Positions 1 through 6,355 of a stretch of 8,035 nucleotides of DNA are shown here, piece after piece; the first letter of the stretch is position 1; each line of letters opens with the position of its first letter. Under the pieces are notes generated by a model. The model was given only the letters and a program-made list of their open reading frames with translations. It was not told where the DNA came from and did not search any database. Made by a program: the position numbers and the translations under genes. The stretch lies in NCBI GenBank assembly GCA_022865865.1, contig JALHTN010000204.1, positions 1 to 8,035 on the forward strand, in the 5' to 3' direction. Source of the DNA: Anaerolineales bacterium (GTDB lineage Bacteria > Chloroflexota > Anaerolineae > Anaerolineales > UBA4823).

Positions 1-85
1 AATGCGTTCTCCCTCGATTATAGTAATGTTTCCAGAAACTTTCTGAATACCGGAGTCGCGCCAGCGACGGGGTGAGAGTAAATAT

Positions 86-1654
86 TTAAACCAACTCGAC
101 TTCACCAGGACGCCAGGTCTTATCAAAGAACGGCTGCAGTGGGCTATAGAGACGCAGGATTATGAACCACCCCTTGCCGGGGACGGTCTGGATCCAGTTG
201 CTCTCTTTACCCGCCGGCGCCTCCGGACCGAAGTACACGTCTGTTGACCCATCGGCGTTCGGGACCGCGGCCGGAGATGGATACGACTGGCTGCCGGCCC
301 TCGGCCAGCGCTGCGGCGTGCGCAGCATGGAGCGGGTCTGGGTATCGTACAATGTGAACGACCAGAAGTTGTTGTGGGGAATATTGGGCGGCAGCGTACA
401 CTTATAGGTTTTGTCGCCGTCAAAGTAGTTCTTGTCCGCATCCCGGCCGCTGATGAGATACTGTGAGCCGACGTCTGTCAGCCGCATGCACATTGCCGGG
501 GTGATCCCGGTGGCCCAGTGGAACATCGCGAAGCGAGAGGCCAGGCGGCGATGGCCGACAGGCGGATAGGGCTTGATCCCTTCGCTGGTCACCGCCGGCG
601 GTGGGGTGTCAAAGGAGAAGCCGCCCAGAAACAGCATGTTGTACCAGGCCGATCCCGGGTAATAGGAAAAGTCCTCTTCTGGGGTCCCGCGATGGGAGCC
701 GTTGAGGGTACGTCCGGTGGCGTTACCCACGGCCGCTGCGTCGCCGAGAATGCGCCGCATGCGCTCATCGGGTTCGAAGGGCTGGCCCTTGACGATGCCA
801 ATGGCAGCCAGCGCGCCCATAATCTCGGGGTCGAACGATCCCTCCAGCTCCTCCTGCACGAGCTCATTAATCAGATCGAAATAGGTGTCGTCACTCGGCG
901 GGATCGTATTGAAGGCCAGCCCACTTCCCTCGATGAACTTGACTGGGGTGATGGAGGCCGGCTTTCCGGGTTGGACCTCACCCAGGAGCAGCGTCTTGAT
1001 ACTCGTGCCATAGCCGCCAGGGGTGTATGGGTAGATTTTGATACTTTTCTTAATGATCTCGACCACGGGCCTGGGGTCATTATCCACCAGGAAGCTGCGG
1101 CCCAGCACCAGCACCCGGTTTGTACGGGACTGAGCGACATGGAAACCGCTGTCGGGGAGTGAGCCATCATAGTTCGGCGGCAACAGCAAAAAGCGTCCAC
1201 CAGCCCCGCGATCTGGGCCAGGGCGCCCGAAATCGATGACGTGACCGAACCACATATCGTCGATCACACCCAGGGCATCGGGCGGTGACTCGAAGACCAT
1301 CGGCCCATTTTGGAGGTTGATGCTGCCGACATAGTAGACCGTGTCGGCGTTGGCTGTCAGGAACAGTGACTGCGAATCCATCAGTTCCGAAAAGATGATG
1401 ATGTCGTTATCCTCGGCCCCGGCCTCCCTAAATCCCTTCAGCAGGGCGGCGACTGAGGCCCCCTGGTGGGCATCCATGTAGCCTTCGAGCGCGCGCACGA
1501 AGTCGAGGTTGTCGTAGACCTTCTGGATTGTGTCATCCGTGGGAGCTCCGTCGACGTAGGTCAGCTTCCCGAGCCAGGTGTCCATCTCGTCGGGCGTGAA
1601 GAGACTCAGCGGGATGTCGGCAGCAGTCTGCAATTTAGTTGGTGTTGAAGCCAT
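86..1654 (-). CDS. DUF1254/DUF1214 domain-containing protein
   Basis: A 522-residue protein with the two-part layout of the DUF1254-DUF1214 family. The DUF1254 part (about residues 60-190) holds the typical NADTVYY segment (102-108), followed by a 'GP.VFESPP' stretch and FLLLPPNYDG. The DUF1214 part (about 395-520) includes NNFWSFTLYD, DVYFGP, ESNWIQT and a RLYSPLQPFFDKTWRPGE ending. The family is widespread, but its biochemical role is not firmly established, so no reaction is assigned. There is no signal peptide or membrane segment at the N-terminus, so a cytoplasmic location is likely. The start chosen is the ATG at 1654, because GGAG lies 8 nt upstream of it; an in-frame ATG at 1699 would add 15 residues (MIIRNKSKF...) and has no such support. 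The gene lies downstream of the tRNA on the same strand and is much richer in G+C than the genes to the right, which hints at separate acquisition. Family call is confident; function is unknown. Confidence 0.9.
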   Translation of the reverse strand: MASTPTKLQTAADIPLSLFTPDEMDTWLGKLTYVDGAPTDDTIQKVYDNLDFVRALEGYMDAHQGASVAALLKGFREAGAEDNDIIIFSELMDSQSLFLTANADTVYYVGSINLQNGPMVFESPPDALGVIDDMWFGHVIDFGRPGPDRGAGGRFLLLPPNYDGSLPDSGFHVAQSRTNRVLVLGRSFLVDNDPRPVVEIIKKSIKIYPYTPGGYGTSIKTLLLGEVQPGKPASITPVKFIEGSGLAFNTIPPSDDTYFDLINELVQEELEGSFDPEIMGALAAIGIVKGQPFEPDERMRRILGDAAAVGNATGRTLNGSHRGTPEEDFSYYPGSAWYNMLFLGGFSFDTPPPAVTSEGIKPYPPVGHRRLASRFAMFHWATGITPAMCMRLTDVGSQYLISGRDADKNYFDGDKTYKCTLPPNIPHNNFWSFTLYDTQTRSMLRTPQRWPRAGSQSYPSPAAVPNADGSTDVYFGPEAPAGKESNWIQTVPGKGWFIILRLYSPLQPFFDKTWRPGEVELV

Positions 1655-1662
1655 GATTATTT

Positions 1663-1666
1663 CTCC
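1663..1666 (-). promoter_or_regulatory. Ribosome binding site deciding the DUF1254 gene start
   Basis: On the minus strand the sequence reads ACGGAGAAATAATCATG. GGAG sits 8 nt before the ATG at 1654. This favours that start over the in-frame ATG 45 bases further upstream at 1699. Confidence 0.7.
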
Positions 1667-1750
1667 GTGTAGAAATTTGCTTTTATTCCGAATAATCAAA
1701 TTCGGTTTGAAAATACGATTTCGTGGGATTGCCCCTCTTGGTTAACAAAC

Positions 1751-1759
1751 ATCATAGCA
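1751..1759 (-). promoter_or_regulatory. Candidate extended -10 promoter element for the DUF1254 gene
   Basis: Minus-strand TGCTATGAT has the TGn extension plus a TATGAT hexamer (5 of 6 to TATAAT). It lies about 95 nt upstream of the ATG at 1654 and downstream of the tRNA. No good -35 is seen at 16-18 nt, only a T-rich ATTTTG. The gene could instead be read from the tRNA promoter. Inferred from motif match only. Confidence 0.35.
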
Positions 1760-1780
1760 CCTTAAACCCTTAACAAAATA

Positions 1781-1852
1781 TGGGCCCGGTAGGATTCGAA
1801 CCTACGACCAAACGGTTATGAGCCGTCCGCTCTGCCGCTGAGCTACGGGCCC
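1781..1852 (-). tRNA. tRNA with CAU anticodon, probably tRNA-Ile2 (lysidine-modified)
   Basis: A 72-nt cloverleaf folds completely by eye on the minus strand. It has acceptor stem GGGCCCG/CGGGCCC, D-stem GCTC/GAGC, anticodon stem GACGG/CCGTT with loop CTCATAA, T-stem GTAGG/CCTAC with loop TTCGAAT, and discriminator A73. The anticodon CAU is at 1818-1820. It is not the initiator: position 1 pairs with 72, and the anticodon stem lacks the three G-C pairs. C4-G69 and C5-G68 are present; these are pairs reported as recognition elements for the lysidine synthetase TilS in E. coli tRNA-Ile2. The variable region TGGTC and the rest of the body also resemble bacterial Ile2 more than elongator Met. The Ile2 call is inference; elongator tRNA-Met is the alternative. 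The 3' CCA is not encoded (A73 is followed by TATTTTG), so it must be added enzymatically. Confidence 0.96.
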
Positions 1853-1892
1853 CTATATTTATACAAGGCCAATCTGGGTAAAATTCACACTA

Positions 1893-1921
1893 ATTTTATA
1901 CCAAAAATGGACTACGAGCAA
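1893..1921 (-). promoter_or_regulatory. Candidate promoter for the tRNA gene
   Basis: On the minus strand, TTGCTC (1916-1921) is followed after 17 nt by TAAAAT (1893-1898, 5 of 6 to TATAAT). A TGG just upstream of an overlapping TATAAA could act as an extended -10. It lies about 40 nt before the mature tRNA 5' end, leaving a short leader for RNase P to remove. A second TATAAA sits immediately before the tRNA (1859-1864 region) but has no matching -35. Motif evidence only. Confidence 0.4.
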
Positions 1922-1941
1922 GGAAAGCACTCTTCCGGACC

Positions 1942-1959
1942 ATTATTTCATAAAATAAT
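1942..1959. repeat. AT-rich perfect inverted repeat
   Basis: ATTATTT (1942-1948) and AAATAAT (1953-1959) form a 7-bp perfect inverted repeat around a 4-nt CATA centre. It lies between the tRNA promoter candidate and the structured RNA region. It could be a protein-binding site or an UP-like AT-rich element, or simply chance in an AT-rich gap. It has no G-C content to act as a terminator. Confidence 0.3.
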
Positions 1960-2000
1960 AGTAACAATCAGGATAAAAAAACGTTTATTTATACAGAAAC

Positions 2001-2138
2001 GCCTGTCCCTTGAAGTGGTCGAATGAATAACCAATCCCACATCTGCGATAACTTGGTTGTATTCGATCTTCAAAGCAGGTTCTCCCGTGATAAGGGGCAG
2101 AACATACCGGTCCTAGAAATGACCGGTTTCCTTTATTT
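2001..2138 (+). ncRNA. Structured RNA: small RNA or leader of the glycan operon, no family recognised
   Basis: Four helices nest in order around an 18-nt loop (2035-2052): CCTG 2002-2005 with CAGG 2076-2079; TTGAAG 2010-2015 with CTTCAA 2068-2073; TCGAAT 2019-2024 with ATTCGA 2061-2066; AACCAA 2029-2034 with TTGGTT 2053-2058. That makes 22 base pairs separated by small asymmetric internal loops. A second hairpin follows, TTCTCCC 2080-2086 with GGGG.AGAA 2095-2102 and one bulged C (2098). Then comes a terminator-like hairpin at 2106-2127. The terminator tract exists only on the plus strand, which sets the direction. The apical loop TCTGC (2042-2046) could alternatively pair with GCAGA (2097-2101), a possible pseudoknot or switch. 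I checked it against remembered features of T-box, GEMM c-di-GMP, SRP and 6S RNAs and none fits clearly. The 5' end is unknown, as no convincing promoter is visible. It stands 38 nt before the first operon gene, so a cis-acting leader is as likely as a free small RNA. Confidence 0.5.
2106..2138 (+). terminator. Rho-independent terminator-like hairpin upstream of the glycan operon
   Basis: ACCGGTC (2106-2112) pairs perfectly with GACCGGT (2121-2127) around an 8-nt loop, followed by TTCCTTTATTT. The 7-bp stem has five G-C pairs; the U-tract is interrupted. The minus strand has no T-rich run after the stem, so it acts in the plus direction. No plus-strand coding gene lies upstream in the gap, so it either ends a small RNA or works as an attenuator of the downstream operon. 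Confidence 0.6.
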
Positions 2139-2165
2139 GGCTGAGCATTAGTATTATTTTATAGG
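2137..2165 (+). promoter_or_regulatory. Weak candidate promoter between terminator and first operon gene
   Basis: TTGGCT (2137-2142) and TATAGG (2160-2165) are 17 nt apart. Both match the consensus only partly (4 of 6 each). Initiation would fall near 2172, only a few bases before the ATG at 2177, giving an almost leaderless message. If this is not a promoter, the operon must be read through the terminator from further upstream. Confidence 0.25.
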
Positions 2166-2176
2166 TATTGTCCGAG

Positions 2177-3595
2177 ATGATAACCAGATCCAAAATGTTA
2201 ATTCGAATGTCTAGTCTCCGGATACCAAGATGGTTAATTGAGATAACTATATTGGTAATAATTATTGTAATCGCTGCCGGATTACGTTTTTACAAGTTGG
2301 GAGAATGGAGCTTCTGGGGAGATGAGGCATTTACATTAGGTGCAAAGGAAGATGGTTTCAATTACAGTTTTTTACGTCGATCATTGGCAACCGACCTAAT
2401 CCGTTTAACAACGGCTTATCTCGGGGTCAGTGAATGGAACGCCCGGTTGGTCCCAGCCCTGATCGGTATTCTAACCATCCCCCTAACTTACTATCCGACG
2501 CGCAGAATGTTCGGTACCGGGACAGCGCTCCTCGCAGCCATATTTCTTGCGATCTCCCCGTGGCATTTGTACTGGTCGCAAAATGCCCGTTTTTACATTC
2601 TATTGCTTTTGTTCTACAGCATGGGGTTGCTGGCTTTTCATATCGCAATGGAGGAGGATCGCCCCTGGCTGCTGGTAGGATCCCTACTCCTATTTGGATT
2701 CGCAGCTCGGGAGCGGTTGATCGCCCTGTTCTTTGTTCCGGTTATCGGGGTCTACCTGGTACTGATATGGCTGCTGCCCTTCGAAAAACCCAAAGGCTTT
2801 CGGCCGCGAAACCTGGTTTTGATTATTGCACCGGCTGCCATTGCAGGTATCTTTTTCGCTGGCCCCTACTTGGCGAACCTGGGAGCCTGGTTTGGCGGGT
2901 TTGGCCGCATCAACACCAATCCCTTCTGGATGTTGGCAGGTACGGTGTACTACATTGGTTTACCGATCGTGATTATCGCTGCTTTCGGGTTCTTGTATTG
3001 GTTTAGTCGAAAAAACCGTGGCGTTCTCTTGTTTGGCTTAAACGCTTTCTTACCGCTGGCTGCGATTGTAGTATTATCCACTTTCCATTATGCCGCAAAT
3101 CGCTATGTGTTTATCACCTTAACCAGTTGGCTGCTGCTGGCAGCGCTAGCTATACGTGAGCTCTTCAGGAACATTGAAGGATTGGGACGCATTCTGGCAT
3201 TTGGAGCTCTTATGCTGGTTATTCTGGTTTCTTTCAGCGAAGATATCTTATATTTTCAATACCAGAATGGCAATCGTGATAACTGGAAGGCAGCCATGCA
3301 TTATATCGAAACGCAACGCCAGGACGGTGACATCGTCGTCTCCTCCAACACCGATATTAGCGATTATTACTTAGATGAACAAACTAAATCTCTTTACAAT
3401 TGGGAGCCACCTCTTTTCAACGGACACAATCGGGTGTGGATTATTGAAGATATGAATGTTGCTGAACTTCAGCCGCAAATGCTTTCGTGGATTAAAGAGA
3501 ATACTCGAGAACAAGCAAGATTTGATGTACATGTTCAAGCGCGCAACTTCAAAATGCGAGTTTACTTATTCGATCCTGTGAATATAAACCAATAA
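2177..3595 (+). CDS. Polytopic GT-C glycosyltransferase (GT39/ArnT-like)
   Basis: A 472-residue integral membrane protein of the dolichyl/undecaprenyl-phosphate sugar transferase type. TM1 (about 20-36) is followed by the short outer loop RFYKLGEWSFWGDEAFTLG. Its Asp-Glu (48-49) is the expected catalytic acidic pair. The conserved SPWHLYWSQNARFY block (127-140) precedes TM segments that run to about residue 353. The last 110 residues form a soluble tail starting near DNWKAAMHYI. Known relatives move a sugar from a polyprenyl-phosphate carrier to lipid, glycan or protein on the outer membrane face; the acceptor here is unknown. The usual HPPLYY motif after the first loop is not seen. The start is uncertain: ATG 2177 is chosen (AGG 11 nt upstream), while TTG 2168, ATG 2195 and ATG 2207 are alternatives and none has a good ribosome binding site. 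It is first in the operon, 21 nt before the fused GT2 gene. Confidence 0.85.
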   Translation: MITRSKMLIRMSSLRIPRWLIEITILVIIIVIAAGLRFYKLGEWSFWGDEAFTLGAKEDGFNYSFLRRSLATDLIRLTTAYLGVSEWNARLVPALIGILTIPLTYYPTRRMFGTGTALLAAIFLAISPWHLYWSQNARFYILLLLFYSMGLLAFHIAMEEDRPWLLVGSLLLFGFAARERLIALFFVPVIGVYLVLIWLLPFEKPKGFRPRNLVLIIAPAAIAGIFFAGPYLANLGAWFGGFGRINTNPFWMLAGTVYYIGLPIVIIAAFGFLYWFSRKNRGVLLFGLNAFLPLAAIVVLSTFHYAANRYVFITLTSWLLLAALAIRELFRNIEGLGRILAFGALMLVILVSFSEDILYFQYQNGNRDNWKAAMHYIETQRQDGDIVVSSNTDISDYYLDEQTKSLYNWEPPLFNGHNRVWIIEDMNVAELQPQMLSWIKENTREQARFDVHVQARNFKMRVYLFDPVNINQ

Positions 3596-3605
3596 TATGT
3601 GCATC

Positions 3606-3610
3606 GAGGA
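3606..3610 (+). promoter_or_regulatory. Ribosome binding site deciding the start of the fused GT2 gene
   Basis: GAGGA lies 6 nt before ATG 3617. It overlaps the extra codons that would follow an in-frame GTG at 3599, so the ATG is the better start. Confidence 0.75.
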
Positions 3611-3616
3611 AAATAT

Positions 3617-6355
3617 ATGAATCAGAATCGACAACCACAAAAGGAGAAACTCCCTTTCCAGGTCAAGCTGGCAGGAGCAATCCCGGGTTTAAAAGCATCG
3701 CTGTTGCGTGTGTCTATCCTCATTGGATTCCTCGCCTTGGTTTACTACTTTAGTTGGTGGTTAATTGACGATCGTTTGCAATCGCCCTGGATTGTAATAC
3801 TGTTTGTCTTTGCCGCTCTATATGCAGGAACCCAACTCGTCGGCAACTGGATGCTGTATTTATTTGTTCACCCGCCGATCAAAGCCTTACCATGGCCTGA
3901 GAGGTTAACAATTGATGTGTTTGTGACTGTCTGCAATGAATCACACGATCTGGTGGAGCGGACTCTCTCGGCGGCTAGCACCATGAAAGGCGAGCATCGA
4001 ACTTGGTTGCTGGACGACGGGCACGAACCGGCGCTAGCAGTCATGGCTAACCGCCTCGGGGCGGGCTATTTGACCCGTGAAGGCCACAAGAACGCCAAAG
4101 CCGGCAATATCAATGCCGCACTGGAACAGACAATTGGCGATATTGTAGTGATTTTTGATATCGATCATGTGCCCGAGATGGATTTTCTTGAGCGCAGTCT
4201 AGGGTATTTTGCTGATCCAGAGATAGGTTTCGTCCAAGTCATGTTAACCTTCAATAATGAAAAGGATAGCTGGGTAGCAGAAGGAGCGATCGAGACCAGC
4301 CTGGAGTTTTATAATCCCACTTCCCTCGGGGCGGATGGCATCGGAGGCGCAACTCTGATGGGCAGCAACGCATTAATCCGCCGCTCCGCCTTGAGGTCGA
4401 TCGGTGGCTATCAACCCGGTCTGGCTGAGGATCTGGCAACTTCCATCACGCTACATGCAGCCGGATGGAAAAGTTCTTACATCGCCGAACCATTGGCTCC
4501 AGGGATTGCTCCTCCGAGTTTTTCTGCTTGGTTTATACAGCAGTTGAAGTGGGCGCGCGGCGTTTTCGAATTGCTGTTGACCGCTTACCCGCGCCTCTTC
4601 TTGAGACTTTCTTGGGGACAGCGCCTTTCTTACTCTGTGCGCATGACCAAATATTGGATTGGACCGGTAGTGGCTGGCCACCTGTTTGCCACAATAGGAA
4701 TACTGATCTTCGCTGGACCTGAACTTAGATATTCCTTCCATGATTACTTGATCCATATCACCCCACTTGCCATTGCGGATGTGCTGATCCGACATCTCGC
4801 CTTCCGCTTCTACCGGCACCATAGCTCACCAAAGACTTCATTGGCACGAGCCGTCGCGCTCGTGTACAGCACCTGGCCAATTTACATGCTTTCCTGGGGC
4901 ATGGCGTTGCTTCGTATACCCTTAGATTTCCGGCCTACACCAAAGAGCAAAGGTGGCAAGCTCAACCCACTGTGGTTACTGCCACAAGCTGTTACGCTGA
5001 TCCTCCTGACTCTGGGAACAACTTATTCAGTGTTTGTGAAAGGTCACCCATTATCAATTTTACTGGCTTTTGCCATCCTACAGGGAAGCTTGCAGATGAT
5101 CTTTTTGGTCAGATGGCTTTATTCAAATGAGACATTTGAATTTAATCGCAGCCAGAAAAATTTCGCTGATCCAGTTGCCGTACTGGATCTAGACTTTGTC
5201 AATCTACCTGATGAAATCGGTGGTTCCAATGAACAGAAGCAAGCATTGGCCTTAATTCGTTACAAGCACAGACCAGTCGGTCAAGTTCAGCTAAATTTAA
5301 ATGGGAGAAGCATGAATAGGGATAGGTTGGAGAGAATTATCCTTAATTCAGTAGAATTCCCTTTTTGGCAAGCCTGGCTGGAAGATGAGTTGGAATTGGA
5401 TAGCAGGCCCAAGACCGATATCCAGAAAGAAAAAATAACAATCGCTATTTGCACCCGCGACCGGCCGGAGGATTTAAAGCGCTGTTTGGAGGAAATCACC
5501 TGTATGCCCGAAGATGGGCAGGAAGTACTTGTGATTGATAGCTGCTCCCTGAGTCCAGAAACGAAATATATCACCCAAAGCTTCTCACAAGTACGCTACG
5601 TATATGAGAATTACCCAGGCCTAAATAGAGCTCGCAACCGAGCGTTAATGGAAGCTTCCCATGACATCATCGCCTTCATTGACGATGATGCCATTCCTGA
5701 TTCAGACTGGTTAAGAGCACTGTTACCTAATTTTAGCGATCCCCGGGTTCTGTGTGTGACTGGATTAACCATGCCCCTAGAGCTAGATACAGCAGCCCAG
5801 CAATGGTTTGAGCGTTATTCTCCCTTCAACCGCGGTTTCACTCGCAAAGTCTATGATAAGAATAATCTCCACCACCTTGCTGCTGGTCGCGTGGGTGCTG
5901 GAGTCAATATGGCTCTGCGAAGAAGCGTACTCGACCTGATTGGGCCATTCGATGAAGTTCTTGATGCTGGGACACCAACCCTTTCTGGGGGAGATACAGA
6001 ATTGTTTTACCGCATAATAGCCAATGGGTTTCAGATCGTTTATGAACCTGCAGCTCTCTCCTGGCACCGCCATCGCAGAACCTGGGAAGAATTACGCCAT
6101 GTGCTGTATGGCTATGGGGTCGGCACTTACGCATACTGGACAGGCAAGCTTGTCCAGGAAAATGAGTGGGGAGTATTTTATGCAGCTGGAAATTGGTTCT
6201 TTGGGTACCAACTCCCAGCGCTATTTAAATCCTTCCTGCATTTTCCAAACAGCACACCCATAGATTTGCTGGTCAATGAATTGCGCGGTTGTCTTTCGGG
6301 TCCCCGCGCATATTACCTATCACGAAGAGAAAATGAGTTAGTAAGCATTGATTAA
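3617..6355 (+). CDS. Fused double glycosyltransferase: cellulose-synthase-like membrane GT2 plus C-terminal GT2
   Basis: A 912-residue protein. After two N-terminal TM helices (about 28-48 and 57-84) comes a processive-type GT2 domain resembling BcsA. Its landmarks are VCNES (105-109), LLDDG (131-135), FDIDH (180-184, the DxD metal/nucleotide site), GSNALIRR (249-256), AED (270-272, the general-base motif, usually TED) and QQLKW (308-312, in place of QxxRW). Five or so TM helices follow (about 349-500). No PilZ c-di-GMP domain follows them. A small linker domain (about 516-590) leads to a second, soluble GT2 domain with AICTRDRP (610-617), FIDDDAIP (687-694), a GAGVN acceptor segment (761-765), GGDTELF (791-797) and SWHRHRR (815-821). 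Both domains look catalytically intact. Likely function is sequential sugar addition from nucleotide sugars, with the first domain perhaps coupling synthesis to membrane transfer; product and donors are unknown. Start is ATG 3617, with GAGGA 6 nt upstream. It overlaps the next gene by 8 nt. Confidence 0.88.
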   Translation: MNQNRQPQKEKLPFQVKLAGAIPGLKASLLRVSILIGFLALVYYFSWWLIDDRLQSPWIVILFVFAALYAGTQLVGNWMLYLFVHPPIKALPWPERLTIDVFVTVCNESHDLVERTLSAASTMKGEHRTWLLDDGHEPALAVMANRLGAGYLTREGHKNAKAGNINAALEQTIGDIVVIFDIDHVPEMDFLERSLGYFADPEIGFVQVMLTFNNEKDSWVAEGAIETSLEFYNPTSLGADGIGGATLMGSNALIRRSALRSIGGYQPGLAEDLATSITLHAAGWKSSYIAEPLAPGIAPPSFSAWFIQQLKWARGVFELLLTAYPRLFLRLSWGQRLSYSVRMTKYWIGPVVAGHLFATIGILIFAGPELRYSFHDYLIHITPLAIADVLIRHLAFRFYRHHSSPKTSLARAVALVYSTWPIYMLSWGMALLRIPLDFRPTPKSKGGKLNPLWLLPQAVTLILLTLGTTYSVFVKGHPLSILLAFAILQGSLQMIFLVRWLYSNETFEFNRSQKNFADPVAVLDLDFVNLPDEIGGSNEQKQALALIRYKHRPVGQVQLNLNGRSMNRDRLERIILNSVEFPFWQAWLEDELELDSRPKTDIQKEKITIAICTRDRPEDLKRCLEEITCMPEDGQEVLVIDSCSLSPETKYITQSFSQVRYVYENYPGLNRARNRALMEASHDIIAFIDDDAIPDSDWLRALLPNFSDPRVLCVTGLTMPLELDTAAQQWFERYSPFNRGFTRKVYDKNNLHHLAAGRVGAGVNMALRRSVLDLIGPFDEVLDAGTPTLSGGDTELFYRIIANGFQIVYEPAALSWHRHRRTWEELRHVLYGYGVGTYAYWTGKLVQENEWGVFYAAGNWFFGYQLPALFKSFLHFPNSTPIDLLVNELRGCLSGPRAYYLSRRENELVSID

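Noticed and set aside
33..68. Short inverted repeats CAGAAA/TTTCTG (33-45) and GTCGC/GCGAC (55-68) after the DUF1254 stop, considered as a terminator
   Set aside because: The first leaves a loop too small, the second has only 5 bp, and neither is followed by a T run on the relevant strand.
1..75. Plus-strand open frame from the window edge (NAFSLDYSNVSRNF... to TGA 73-75), possible tail of a convergent gene
   Set aside because: Only 24 codons, with no recognisable motif; an open stretch this short is expected by chance. It could be real but cannot be supported from this window.
518..1162. Plus-strand open frame of 214 codons opposite the DUF1254 gene
   Set aside because: It lies wholly antisense to a protein with clear family motifs. 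It has low-complexity composition typical of the shadow of a G+C-rich gene, and no recognisable domain.
2001..2138. Identification of the structured RNA as 6S RNA, SRP RNA, T-box or c-di-GMP riboswitch
   Set aside because: There is no large central bubble of 6S type, no SRP apical loop with GGAA, no T-box AGGGTGGNACCGCG, and no GEMM core; left unnamed.
2434..3006. Plus-strand open frame of 190 codons inside the GT-C gene
   Set aside because: It is an out-of-frame shadow; the overlapping frame has membrane helices and GT-C motifs.
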